The notes under the pieces were generated by a model. The model did no database searches and had not been told where the DNA came from. It was given only the letters and a program-made list of their open reading frames with translations. Below are positions 12,987-24,385 of a stretch of DNA of 64,000 nucleotides, piece after piece (positions within the stretch are counted from its first letter, which is position 1; the number at the start of each line of letters is the position of its first letter). This DNA comes from Rhipicephalus microplus (lineage: Eukaryota > Arthropoda > Arachnida > Ixodida > Ixodidae): the NCBI RefSeq assembly GCF_043290135.1, contig NC_134710.1, positions 201,370,692 to 201,434,691 on the forward strand. The letters run 5' to 3'. Made by a program: the position numbers and the translations under genes.

Positions 12987-15710
12987 CTCGACCACCCCTC
13001 CCCCCTGTCCAAAACCCAACACCCCATACACCATCGTTGTGTGTACCCAATCAAGCGAGGTGTGACCAATGCAGACTACAGTGGTTCAACATTTGACTGC
13101 TAAAAATTTAAACTTGCAAACACGTGCAGCGCCAGGAACGGGGTGTCTGCAACGCCGTCTAGCGTTGCCTAGAAGCACGCATATGTATGATAGAACCGCG
13201 CAGACATTGCAGCAGCCATGCAAAGCACGCCTTCAATCACCAACAAAGCTGGCCAATACTCTCAGCATTTCATCTGGTGTTGCTGGCTCCGTAATATTTC
13301 ACCATTGAAGGGTGGACGCCCTACGACTAAGCTCACTTCAATTCACTTCTACAGACTTGTCCACTGGAGCCTTTGCCTTCAGTAACTTGTGCTACTGTAT
13401 TTGTCACACTGCATGTTGTACTCTTATGTTTAATCTTCTTTTTTTTTCGACAAGAACCTATGTCAAATGAAAAATTGTTGCCCCTGAAATTGTTGCACGG
13501 CGTCGTTTGCGTCGCCCATCTCCACGAGACATCTGACGTATCAACATACTGGCAGCGGCTGCAGCAAGTTGCTTCAATGGCTGTTCGGGCGTGAGGGCGT
13601 GAAAGTGAACCCGCGTTGACTAATTGCCTGTGGAAACACGCCTTGATCACGTGTTGTGAGAGGGAAAAAATATATTCTTGAGCTTGAGTGTCCAGACGTG
13701 CGGTGCGAGCGGCTGCCGTCTGAACCGTGCGCGGCGGCCGGGGGCAGAGGCGCCAGGTGAACGCGGCACCCGTCAATCATAGGGAAACAACCTCGTTAAG
13801 CGCGATGGCGGCGCCACGTGTCGTTAATGGTGCAGCGTGTCACGTGGCTCAAGACGCTGTCTAGTCAACACTGCGGGTCGATACGTAGGCGAGTGCGGCT
13901 GCGTCTTCTTCTACCTTCAACACGCTCAGGGTTGCCTAACGACCTTTTTTTTGTAGTTTTACTCGATGCTTGCCTCGTAGAAGGGCTAAAGCGAACGCTG
14001 AATGGCTCTAAAACGGTTTCACTCCCAGACAAGAGCTACTCTTTTCTGGCCAGCGTGGTAGAAGGAATGAGTCATGCTCTGGTCGCACTCGTGCGCGCTA
14101 ACGCAAAATAAAGATATATCGGAAAAAGGTCTTTTTAAAGTGCGCAGCGCGGCTTGTTTGTCGAACGAATTATCGCTGCATTGGGCCAGTACTGCATTGA
14201 GCTAGTAAAAAAAGTATTTTTAGGGCTCTATTGTAGTCTTACTTATCTAAATGGCAAGAGCGCGGACAGGATTTTTCTTTCGGGTGTTGGTTCGACCACG
14301 TTTTCATATATGTTCATGTATACACATAAAACATGTGAATATATTGTTGGAGGGGGTGTTGAACTTCTCTCCCTCCCCAATTACCACGCTTGCTACGCCA
14401 ATGCTAGGCAGGAATGAAAGAACAGATGGTAAACAAGGGAGGGCTCAGCCATTATCCTACGTTTCTACGGAGGAATTTCGATTGAGTGCATATCTGGGTG
14501 TGTCGGTTTTTAAGTTGCCTCAAAATTACAATCCCCGTTGTCAAAACTTTCCTTATTGTATTGTGCCGCTAATTATACTGATACCTAAGGCGTTATTCAA
14601 CCTGATTAAGATTATATAACCGTATAAGCACCGCCTCCACGTCTTAAAGCACTGTTGCTCGCTCATTCACTGTTCGTGGTCGTTGCACTGCTTTCAGAAA
14701 CAGAGCTCCGCGTCGTTCACCGCTCCCTATTGCTATTCTTCCAACGCTTGCGTCATCAATTGTGCTCCAGGCACGAAAACATCCCCTTTATAGCCGTCAT
14801 TCTCCTTGGTCTTAGTACGGTCTTCAGTCGTTTCGACTTTGATTCACGTTATCCCCATAACGACCTATACGTGCTGCCATCGCGCAGTTGCCCCTTCCTG
14901 TAAAGGGTGCTTCGCCGCAGTTTTTTTGAGAGTGATGTAAAGCCAACTTCACGAAATCTTTGTTTTATGCGCTGGGCAATGGTCATCAGGGAGACGTCGT
15001 AAATCGTAGAACGGAGTGAAGAAAATGCCGTGTTGCTCTTTTTTAAACCACGTTACTTCTCCACCTTTTTGTTCGTTGGCTATTTGAAGTTTCAGACTGT
15101 GCTTATCTCAGTATGTTTGGGTGTGTGTTCGGTTAGATTCAACCTGCAAGGTTGTTTCCGCGTGATTTATTTGATGTACCTTATGCTGCTGTAAATTGTC
15201 AGAAACCACGTTGGGCTGATTAAGAGCTCATGAGATTGTCTGTGCTTTCAGGTAGAGCTTATTGTTCTAAGCAGTAGCAACTCTTCTACTATTAAGCATT
15301 GCACATGTCTGTTTTCTTCAAATTGAGGGCCAGTCGTGCAACCGCCTCGTCGCAGACTTTATCGTGACCGTTGTTCAGCTTAACAGTAGTTACTACTTAC
15401 AGATGTTACAAATTGTTACAAGCTATATTGGGTGCACTTATTCCATTATTTTTGGTAACTGCGCATGTAAGTGCACCCACGCGTTTTGTTTGCCCGGATT
15501 GTACCTAGCCCTCAACTGACAGAGGAGTGCGAGGGTAAATGGAAAGTGGCCATATTAGGCTAGATTGAGCCCGGTAGCCTAACTTGCACTGGTGAGAGGA
15601 TAGACGAAGGCGTCACTTAGTTTCACAACAACTGTCCTGGGCGCAGCTCTGCTACTGCGCAATCACGTGGTTAGTTTTTACCATCGGATAATACGTGCCC
15701 GTGTTCTGCG
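12987..15710. other. Non-coding DNA, no gene recognised
   Basis: The longest frame is 147 codons on the minus strand at 13333-13776 and has no recognisable domain. The 13.6-13.9 kb part is GC-richer, and the rest is mixed. I found no repeat shared with the rest of the window. Confidence 0.4.
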
Positions 15711-15924
15711 CGCCAAAACCACGATGCCATTCTGAAGCACGCCGTAGCAGGGGACCCCAGAATACTTTTTAGCACCTGGGGCTATTTAATGTGCGCCTAA
15801 ATCTAAACACACGAATGCGTTTTGCCTTTCACACATCAAAATACGGCTGCCGTGGCCGGGAATCTCACCCGCGCCCTCGAGCTTAACAGCATGACACCTT
15901 ATGTGCTAAGCTACCATGGTGGTT
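15711..15924 (-). mobile_element. Ruka-like tRNA-derived SINE, old copy on the minus strand
   Basis: Read on the minus strand it starts with ACCACCATGGTAGCTTAGC (A box) and continues to a B-box remnant GGGTGAGATTCCC. Next come the body and the ending GTGGTTTTGGCG. The conserved CCGGAGCCCTCCAC block is replaced or deleted, so this is one of the oldest copies. No target duplication was found. Confidence 0.8.
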
Positions 15925-16084
15925 GCATTGTTACTATTTCTACAGCAACGGTGCAATGATTGCTGTGTGTCGTCGACAAATATCATAATCGTCAAGTGGT
16001 TTGCGTCCTCTTCATCTTCTTGTGGCGCTCCCAGAGCACGTGCTCCGATTTATCCGGCATCGGGGGCAATAACTCTGGTGGGTA

Positions 16085-16190
16085 ACAGAACGAGTACAAG
16101 GAGAGAAGAATTCTCGGCGAGGCGCGATTCGAACCCGCGTACCCATGATCCGAAGGCGAGCTTTGTAACTATCCTGACACGCTATCAGGA
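16085..16190 (-). mobile_element. tRNA-like SINE head remnant (second family)
   Basis: On the minus strand a B-box-like GGGTTCGAATCGC lies downstream of an A-box-like TAGCGTGTCAGGATAG, with spacing typical of a tRNA. The acceptor and anticodon stems do not close well, so this is a decayed tRNA-derived element and not a functional tRNA. It is distinct from Ruka, whose A box reads TGGTCTAGTGG. Confidence 0.4.
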
Positions 16191-16329
16191 ATATGCAAAG
16201 CCTTTTGTTGTATAGTATAGCAAGTTTGTGGGAATAGGGGTAGAGAGCAAAGCATAACGCGAATGAGAAACAAATAAATAAATGTAGAGAAAGAGAGAGC
16301 TAGAAAAAAACAGGAATAACCAAACTAGT

Positions 16330-16506
16330 TATATATATATATATATAAAGGGAAAGAACTGTATACCTAAGGGCTCGTTTTTCCGTGTTTTGACACAATC
16401 TTATTGAGATCTACCAGACAATATTACCAAGGAATGTATAGGGTAAATTATTAAAACCAATGTAAAATAAATAAGAAGAAAGAAAAGTGGGTGAAAAAAT
16501 AACTTG
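16330..16506 (-). mobile_element. Dispersed copy of the tRNA-SINE body found in the 22-26 kb array
   Basis: From 16347 the sequence matches the start of the 462-bp array unit: GTATACCTAAGGGCTCGTTT, then the AAGAAGAAAG-rich part, up to a GAAAAAATAA run. A (TA)n tract at 16330-16346 abuts the same end as at the array's left border. Homology stops where the tRNA part should begin, and a 20-nt palindrome takes its place at 16503-16522. In minus-strand sense this is therefore body plus TA tail with the tRNA head lost. It shows that the array unit derives from a mobile repeat present elsewhere. Confidence 0.8.
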
Positions 16507-16522
16507 CCGTGCTCACGGCAAG

Positions 16523-17690
16523 ACATTTTTGAGTGCTGTTTGAGTGCTGTGTTTTTACCACCAATATCGCTGCGTATCGAAGTATGCGGCAAATTCGCAA
16601 CCGATAGAAAATCGAGCAGTTCACATATTGCATTTGTCGCGGTAGTGTTTTTAGTATAGGATAACCTCATGTTTCATGTTCGTCTAGGGAAATATCTACC
16701 AGGAATTTGAACGAGTGACGAAACACATCCACATGTTCCCTGCCGGGGTATGTGGTTTGTTGATACGCGGTAAGACAAAAATAAACCCTGTCAGGGCTCA
16801 TCAGAACTTGTCCCGCTTTTGTAAGAGCGGTGTTCTCAAGTAGAGCTCTACAAGTGTCATACAAGGGTCTGAAGAAAGGGCGTTCTTCACTGTGCTCCGC
16901 CCTGGCAGCTGCGTCTGGCTGATTGCCGTCCACTTTGTGCGTCATACAGCATCGTCACACCAGAGGCCCGGTCGCCCCCTCTGGCAGCGGGCGCGGACCT
17001 CATCTGGGCTTCCTCTGCTGTCGACCACCCGGCGTATGAACATTTCCTTCACGTAATATACAATAGGACCGCGTAGCTTGACGTATGCTATCGGGAAATG
17101 GTGAGCGTAGAGACAGGGAGGGCTGTTGCGTAGAGTACAAACGACGGTGTATGAGGAGGAGGGCTGGAGGACGTGTCGGGAGGGGCTGGGGAATTAGACG
17201 AAAGGTCTTTCAGTCGAACGTGCTATGATTTACGAGATGATTGGAGCCTGCCCCTGTGTCCCGGACTTCTCAGTTCCTTCTTTTGTTGACTTTTTTTTTC
17301 TCTCCCCCTATTGCCCTTACGTTTGCCGGGACTACTTTCGATCGGCCTGAATGGACGATAGGGAGACAAAAATATGGCAGCCATTTTTATTCTCTATTGC
17401 AGTGGGGATTTGGAGAGCGCACCGCTCTGTGCTCTTTTGATCTTGGATCTCCGGTCACTTGATTCTGTTTTTGATCCCTGCGATGCCGTTTGTTCGGTGC
17501 AAATGGACAAAGGGGCTGTTGCACTGTTGACGATGCATTTCTCTCTGTTGCGTTCTCGCATGGCAAGCTACTGTTAGTTTAGAGCCTAGTTTGAACGACC
17601 GATAGAAAATTATCCTGCTTTGTTGCGTGCTCCGTAGCAGGCTGCCGAGTAGCAGGTCATAGGGTCTCACTGCGTGGCCGTGGCTTTGTG
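16523..17690. other. Non-coding DNA, no gene recognised
   Basis: A 92-codon minus-strand frame at 16667-16945 has ordinary amino-acid composition and is one of the few non-repetitive frames here, but I recognise no family. The rest has no protein-like frame or shared repeat. Confidence 0.35.
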
Positions 17691-17862
17691 GCGCATTTAT
17701 CTCTGAGTTGTGATGAGCTATCAGTGCCCATTCTTCAACTTGCTTAATATTAGACGGGTCGCTCAAGCCAGTGGAGTCCTGGACAAGACGCCGCCCCACT
17801 CATCAAGGTTCTCATTGCCCTGTTTCCCTCTTCTTCAATAAAATTTCTCTCTCTCTCTTCCT
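17691..17862 (+). mobile_element. Probable LINE 3' end (3' UTR and tail)
   Basis: The phrase GTGGAGTCCTGGACAAG is followed after about 45 bp by TTCAATAAAATTTCTCTCTC. This order resembles, from memory, the 3' end of I/R1-like tick LINEs, where a short C-terminal tail leads into an AATAAA-type sequence and a TC-rich end. No intact coding domain remains. The assignment rests only on this short 3' signature. Confidence 0.4.
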
Positions 17863-18766
17863 CCTTCCACTTGTTTGTCTCCCCTGCGATGTCAAGAAGC
17901 CAATGATTTTGTTTGTGTTTATTTTCCTTTTTGCACTAACGGGTTTACGACGCAATGCTATTGACGCACTTTGTTGTGCAACATTGAAAATCTCACTTTT
18001 CGTGCTATTGTAGTTTATTTTTATGTTTTATCGCTGTGTCGATTTTCGCTTATTTTAAATATTTGCCACACTTAAGGGGAAATTGAATGACCGCGCTGCT
18101 ATTTGAGCTCCTCACAACTCGGCTATACGTGATGCCTGCTCGGCAGCTCTTTGCTGTCACGCGTTTGTGACATTTTCGCTTACGCGATGGCTGTCCCATT
18201 GATTAGCGCAAAAGTGTGCTATCGTAATTCAGAATGACCAAGACAAAGAAAAGTCAGTTCCTCCGCTAGGGCGATGCAATGAATGCGATAGTAATAACTT
18301 TTTATGTAACGCTGAGAACGGCTAGCAGATCGAAACGTGCAGCGCGCTGCTCACGCACAATTGACGCACGAAAACAACATACACAGGACGGGAGCTAGCA
18401 AGGTTTACAACTCGACACTTAACGCGCTGTTTAAACAAAAACGACTCACGAAACGTAATCACAAGTACAGGCATGAGTGCGAACTAACGAGTGTCTCAGT
18501 TGTTACTTCGCTGTGTTTGAAAAGCGCGCTCTTTTTGCAAACGAGGCCTGCCCAGTGACCGAAGTTTACCCTTGTGGCTCAGGCAACTAACGCAATCATT
18601 CAAGGCCAAGGCACACGATTCTCTCTACCGAATGATGATAAGCGCAAGCGCACAAGCACATAACCCCTCCCCCCCCCCCCGCCCCCATGCTTGGGGCAAA
18701 GTACGCGTGGGAGATAAAAGCGCGCGTTGGCGCATCGCGACGAGCTGGGTGCCGAGCCTGGGAGGC
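17863..18766. other. Non-coding DNA, no gene recognised
   Basis: Mixed composition, with a poly-C run near 18667-18680. No repeat shared with the rest of the window and no protein-like frame. Confidence 0.4.
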
Positions 18767-19104
18767 TTTTTAGGGGCGAAGCTCCTTATGGCGCGGCTTG
18801 TGCGTCCCGTTGTCGTAGGGCGTAATCCCTGGCATATACCCGCATACCAGTGGCACATACCCACCCTCGGGCACATATCTGTATGTCCACATGTTACCAA
18901 AAACGTAGCACGGCGTTGTTATCACGCTCTCGGTGCTAACAAAGCGCTGACAGCAGAAATGTGGTACATAGTTTTGTTTTGTCCTTGTATTGTCTGCTGG
19001 ATGGCGGTAGTTGTATATGATGAATATAGTATAAAAGAGCGAGATGGCGGTACTTGAAGCGTTCACTGGACGGGCGGACGCACGGACAGACAGACAAGCA
19101 TATG

Positions 19105-19151
<47 letters not shown>

Positions 19152-19310
19152 GGACGGACGGACAGATGGACGGACGGACGGACGTACGCACATACGCAAG
19201 CTCAAACGGGCGCACGTACGGACGGACGGACGCGTGGACGGAATTTGGATGGATTGACGGACGCTTAGTCTCACTCGTCATCATTAATTCCGTGGATGTG
19301 CTGATTTTTT
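18767..19310 (+). repeat. GACR-rich dispersed repeat, copy 1 (core GACA microsatellite 19105-19150)
   Basis: It starts with TTTTAGGGGCGAAGCTCC, passes CTGGATGGCGGTAGTTGTAT and GATGGCGGTACTTGAAGCGT, enters a GACA/GACG array of about 190 bp, and ends with CCGTGGATGTGCTGATTTTT. The same landmarks occur in reverse order at 30.9-31.5 kb and in part at 41.3-41.5 kb, so the whole 0.55-kb block is one dispersed family with a minisatellite in its 3' part. The Thr-Asp-Arg-Gln and Pro-Ser-Val-Arg frames are translations of it. Confidence 0.75.
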
Positions 19311-19533
19311 TTTTCTTTTTTGAGCTTTTCTATATATAGATACGTATACATACACGGTGCATGACTGCAGCTTTGCAACGGTGAAAAACAGCCGACATAG
19401 TTTATATAATTGATATCGCAATAAGCCATCGCAATAAAAATAGACGAAATAAGCACTTACCTTTAAAAGCCTACATAAAGGATCTTACACTGCGATGTTC
19501 CTCTACGCCCGAGCATCAACAAAACCTGACTGA

Positions 19534-19762
19534 ATAGTGGTGTAGCGGTTACGGTTCTTGGCTGCTGAATGGAAGGTCATGGGTTCGATACCCTCCGTGG
19601 TGGTCGCATTTCAATAGAAGTGAAATGCTAGAGACCCGTGTACTGTGGGATGTCAGTGTTCGTTAAAGAACACCAGATGATCGAAATTTCCGGAGCCCTC
19701 CACTATGGCGTCTCTCATAATCATGTCGTGGATTTGGGGCGTTTAGCCCCAGATAATATTAA
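19534..19762 (+). mobile_element. Ruka-like tRNA-derived SINE, diverged
   Basis: The head starts near AGTGGTGTAGCGGTTACGG (A box) and has a good B box, GGGTTCGATACCC. The body shows GTTAAAGAACACCAGATG and AAATTTCCGGAGCCCTCCAC, and the 3' end GGATTTGGGGCGTTTAGCCC is altered. The head differs from the other copies, perhaps a subfamily or an old copy. No target duplication was seen. Confidence 0.85.
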
Positions 19763-22148
19763 ATCTGATTAGGAGTTGCCCAGAATGTAGTTTCTGCCGA
19801 TCGGCCATGACTGCTCCAAGCTATTACTATTTATATTTTTCTGGGGCCTTAATTTTACTTTCCTCTACATTCGAGTACAAAGGCCCCATTATTTCCCAAA
19901 TTTAGAGCGTTCAGGCGATTTAGACCTAACCTTTGTAACGAGTCAGCCGATAGTTGTATTTGCTGGCGCTGGGTATCGCCTATCGCGATAAGCTACTCAT
20001 GCTGTTGGCCGACTTGGTTTTAAATCACATACATGTTCGTTCAAACAACTTCCACGGATGTTACAAATAGCCACGTTGGAAGTTGTCAGAGGCAATCCAG
20101 GTCCCTTAAAAACAGCTGATGCTTCGCTTTGATTACTGCCTTTTACGTGTCGCATATTTACGGTAACGGCAGTTATGCAACGATTCCCTACTACCACGTC
20201 AGATTACGCAGATGCTCCATCCGCCATTCTGTAAAGCTAATATCTACATTGGACAACTAAAGTTGCTATCTCTGCATGCTTTTACACGCGTCAACCCGAA
20301 GGGGGGCTGCCTATATTGGAGCGAGGGAGTATTGGGCAGCTGTCGACTTGTCAGATGACCCTAGTGACGTGCAATGCCAGTAGATGGTAGCAAGCAATAA
20401 TAGGGGTGTGGGGATGTGAGAGCTGGGCATCACTTGTTTGCGCAGCACGCCCCGTTTTCAGCAAAGACGAGGCGGCCTAAAACATCGAGGCACATCTTCG
20501 CCGATGCAGCGCACCCGCGCGTCTGTCTCTGGCTTTCGTCTTGCTGCGGCGGAGTAAGTGCTGCCGACGCAAGCGGGCCCAGTCTTCGTTGGCTCCGGCT
20601 TGACAATAGGCACGCGCCCGGCGCGCTAGCCGGAAATCCCTTTCGTGCTGTGTCCCTCTCGGACGCGATTCGGGCCATACTCCCTCGCCTTATGTATTTT
20701 TCTTCGCTTCCACCCTCACTTTTGCACTGTGCCGTTGAAAATTGAAGGAGACCCTTCTCGCGCGGAATCCTTTTAACGGGCTCGCAGTGTATTAAAAGAA
20801 TATATTAAAAAAAGCCGAGTGGCTGAAGAGGTGTGAGCCTCCGTTATTTATATACGACGAAGGGTTCGTGAAGGTGCGAAGGGGAAGCCGACGGTGCGGG
20901 CAGAAAAGGAATTCCACGCAGCCTTCTCTACCGGCCTTGCGAGCGTGTAAATCGCAGTCAAGCGCGAAGGGAACGCTTTTCGAGGATGGAAGGAGGAGAG
21001 TGTGACAAGCGGATTGAGTCCTGTAAGTGGCGGCGCCGCCACTGCAGCCGACTAAAACGACGGAAGCTCTTCTCGTGGCGTGAAGATGTTCAAAGGAGAG
21101 GGACAGTGTAAGCGAAAAAAAAAAACGGTCTGTGAAGAGGCTAGGAAGGATAATAAACCGTGGAGTCTTGGCAACAATGAAAACTGATGTTTTTTTCCGC
21201 GGAAGCGTCGGATTTAATCTATTCGCCGACGTCGCTGTCGCACGACGCCCGGGAAGTCTTCTCTCGAAAGGAGGCGTTGTCACCTCTGCTGCCGGGAGCG
21301 GAGGCGTCAGCTACGACGCACGTTCGGCCGCACAGCGACGAAAGAGGATATATAGACTGCGGCCTCCACGTCGGAAGAAGCTGAGTGCAGATTGATGTTT
21401 GGCGCCGTCGACACGTTAAGTGCGGTCAATGTAGAAAGCTGCGCTCGGAGCTCAAAATAAACAAAGCCATGAAAAAAAAAACAAGAAAGCTGAAGCGCGA
21501 AATCCTTGTAGAAATACGTTCTATTGTGAAGTTCTCTGCCATCCTTTGATCAGTTGGCTCTTGTATTTTTTTTCTCTCTCTCTCATTCTGTATATCCTTT
21601 CTGTAAACAGCTTCGAGCGCTTTCTTTTCTTAAACAAGGCTCGAGGTGTACACTGCATTGGTCGACAAATTTGGTTGTCTTCTGTGACGTCTTTCGTTAC
21701 TTCTCTTTCTTTCAGCGTAAAGTAAAAAAAATTATCCACTAAAGTCGTATAGGGAGCGATGTTGGTGCAGGTTCGAACTGGTGCACTTGCAGCAATCCCC
21801 TCTTATAAACTTACGCGATCGCTCTGTCGTTACCCTTATGAATTGGCTCTCGGCGGCCGAAGGAGCGGCGTTGTTGGGATTGTGTTCTTATCTCCATCCC
21901 CAACATTTCCGGGTGTTTAGTTTTATGAAAGGACGTCCTTCTGGATTTTACAAGGCACATCCCCAATGTATTTCTAATTGTGTATTGTCTGTCATAGAAC
22001 CCTAAGCGCCGCTCTCCTTTAGCCTTCTAACGTGTTTCGCTTGGCCAATGATCTTCAGTCAGCTTAGTACCACAGTAATCGGTCATATGATTTGTGTGAC
22101 GTCACAATGACCACGAACTGTCTTGATGTTATACATTTTCTGCCCAAA
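19763..22148. other. Non-coding DNA with a GC/CpG-rich block at 20.4-21.4 kb
   Basis: The block at about 20410-21400 is GC-rich, with frames up to 163 codons on the minus strand and none recognisable. It ends with a TATATAG at 21349-21355 upstream of GC-rich DNA, a possible TATA element, but no matching initiator or spliced frame could be seen. The remainder is mixed non-coding DNA. Confidence 0.35.
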
Positions 22149-22277
22149 GCCTAAATATTGAACTATGATATCAAGTCTTTACATAGCTATTGTTGAAGCA
22201 GAGTGAAAGTTGTAGAAGTCACGTTAAAGAGACCGACAAGTGCTTCTTTTCGATCCAGTTTTTTCCGGCGCGACAGA
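22149..22277. repeat. Left arm of 129-bp inverted repeat enclosing the tandem array
   Basis: It is the reverse complement of 26394-26522 with 6 mismatches in 129 positions (about 95 per cent) and no gaps. It starts GCCTAAATATTGAACTATG at the outer edge and ends TTTTCCGGCGCGACAGA at the inner edge. Between it and the (TA)n lie about 39 bp not matched on the right side. Confidence 0.9.
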
Positions 22278-22313
22278 AACCTTACCTTTCGTAGTGCTAA
22301 TAGCTGCCGTAGT

Positions 22314-22316
<3 letters not shown>

Positions 22317-22374
<58 letters not shown>
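22317..22374. repeat. (TA)n microsatellite, left border of the array
   Basis: About 28 dinucleotide repeats directly abut the first array unit, at the same position where the dispersed copy at 16.35 kb also carries (TA)n. Confidence 0.95.
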
Positions 22375-22377
<3 letters not shown>

Positions 22378-22537
22378 GAAAGAAGTGTATACCTAAGGGC
22401 TCGTTTTTCCGTGTTTTAACACAATATTAATGAGATATAACAGACAGTAATGCCAAGGAATCTACAGGGGAAGTTATTAGAACCAATGGAATGTAAATAA
22501 GAAGAAAGAAGAAAGAAAAGTGGATGAAAAAATTACC

Positions 22538-22610
22538 AACTGTGAGCAGGAATCGAACCTACGACCTTCGAATTACGCGTTCGATGCTCTAACCACTGAG
22601 CTATCACAGC
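22538..22610 (-). tRNA. tRNA-like gene, anticodon position CGU (Thr-type), array copy 1
   Basis: On the minus strand these 73 nt fold as a canonical cloverleaf. The 7-bp acceptor stem is GCTGTGA/TCACAGT with one G-U pair. The D stem is GCTC/GAGC, the 5-bp anticodon stem TCGAA/TTCGA, the variable loop 5 nt, and the T stem GTAGG/CCTGC with loop TTCGATT. The A box TAGCTCAGTGG and B box GGTTCGATTCC match Pol III consensus, and T6 follows 5 nt after the 3' end. The loop is CGCGTAA, so the anticodon would be CGU (Thr), but position 33 is G instead of the nearly universal U. That makes a decoding tRNA unlikely and a tRNA-derived SINE head more likely. No CCA is encoded, as usual in eukaryotes. Confidence 0.55.
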
Positions 22611-22999
22611 GGCCCTCCCTCCATCCACTTTTTTGGGTTTATCTGTGAATTTAGAAGTAGGAGCGACAGTCAGCGCCATCTATAAGCCAAACAACGAGTG
22701 TGAAAACACTCTTATGCGCATGTTTGGCGTCACGTAGCACGTGAACTTATTATGAGCGGGCAGCTGATCAATTGTCCCTCTTATACAACCTAAACACACC
22801 AAGTCTGCCAGTACGAGACCCTCGTTCAATGAAATAAGGGAAAGAAGTGTATACCTAAGGGCTCGTTTTTCCGTGTTTTAACACAATATTAATGAGATAT
22901 AACAGACAGTAATGCCAAGGAATGTACAGGGGAAGTTATTAGAACCAATGGAATGTAAATAAGAAGAAAGAAGAAAGAAAAGTGGATGAAAAAATTACC

Positions 23000-23072
23000 A
23001 ACTGTGAGCAGGAATCGAACCTACGACCTTCGAATTACGCGTTCGATGCTCTAACCACTGAGCTGTCACAGC
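23000..23072 (-). tRNA. tRNA-like gene (CGU), array copy 2
   Basis: Same as copy 1 except U8 is changed to C (plus strand GAGCTGTCACAGC). U8 is a highly conserved tertiary-contact base, so this copy should fold less well as a real tRNA. Confidence 0.5.
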
Positions 23073-23461
23073 GGCCCTCCCTCTATCCACTTTTTTGGGT
23101 TTATCTGTGAATTTAGAAGTAGGAGCGACAGTCAGCGCCATCTATAAGCCAAACAACGAGTGTGAAAACACTCTTATGCGCATGTTTGGCGTCACGTAGC
23201 ACGTGAATTTATTATGAGCGGGCAGCTGATCAATTGTCCCTCTTATACAACCTAAACACACCAAGTCTGCCAGTACGAGACCCTCGTTCAATGAAATAAG
23301 GGAAAGAAGTGTATACCTAAGGGCTCGTTTTTCCGTGTTTTAACACAATATTAATGAGATATAACAGACAGTAATGCCAAGGAATGTACAGGGGAAGTTA
23401 TTAGAACCAATGGAATGTAAATAAGAAGAAAGAAGAAAGAAAAGTGGATGAAAAAATTACC

Positions 23462-23534
23462 AACTGTGAGCAGGAATCGAACCTACGACCTTCGAATTAC
23501 GCGTTCGATGCTCTAACCACTGAGCTACCACAGC
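23462..23534 (-). tRNA. tRNA-like gene (CGU), array copy 3
   Basis: Same as copy 1 except the last base of the 5' acceptor strand is A to G (plus strand GAGCTACCACAGC), turning an A-U pair into G-U. The cloverleaf is preserved. Confidence 0.52.
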
Positions 23535-23923
23535 GGCCCTCCCTCCATCCACTTTTTTGGGTTTATCTGTGAATTTAGAAGTAGGAGCGACAGTCAGCGC
23601 CATCTATAAGCCAAACAACGAGTGTGAAAACACTCTTATGCGCATGTTTGGCGTCACGTAGCACGTGAACTTATTATGAGCGGGCAGCTGATCAATTGTC
23701 CCTCTTACACAACCTAAACACACCAAGTCTGCCAGTACGAGACCCTCGTTCAATGAAATAAGGGAAAGAAGTGTATACCTAAGGGCTCGTTTTTCCGTGT
23801 TTTAACACAATATTAATGAGATATAACAGACAGTAATGCCAAGGAATGTACAGGGGAAGTTATTAGAACCAATGGAATGTAAATAAGAAGAAAGAAGAAA
23901 GAAAAGTGGATGAAAAAATTACC

Positions 23924-23996
23924 AACTGTGAGCAGGAATCGAACCTACGACCTTCGAATTACGCGTTCGATGCTCTAACCACTGAGCTATCACAGC
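23924..23996 (-). tRNA. tRNA-like gene (CGU), array copy 4
   Basis: Identical to copy 1 over the 73 nt, with the same downstream T6 run and the same G33. Confidence 0.55.
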
Positions 23997-24385
23997 GGCC
24001 CTCCCTCCATCCACTTTTTTGGGTTTATCTGTGAATTTAGAAGTAGGAGCGACAGTCAGCGCCATCTATAAGCCAAACAACGAGTGTGAAAACACTCTTA
24101 TGCGCATGTTTGGCGTCACGTAGCACGTGAACTTATTATGAGCGGGCAGCTGATCAATTGTCCCTCTTATACAACCTAAACACACCAAGTCTGCCAGTAC
24201 GAGACCCTCGTTCAATGAAATAAGGGAAAGAAGTGTATACCTAAGGGCTCGTTTTTCCGTGTTTTAACACAATATTAATGAGATATAACAGACAGTAATG
24301 CCAAGGAATGTACAGGGGAAGTTATTAGAACCAATGGAATGTAAATAAGAAGAAAGAAGAAAGAAAAGTGGATGAAAAAATTACC

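Noticed and set aside
21349..21390. TATA-box promoter at the end of the GC-rich block
   Set aside because: TATATAG is present but no initiator or downstream coding exon supports it.
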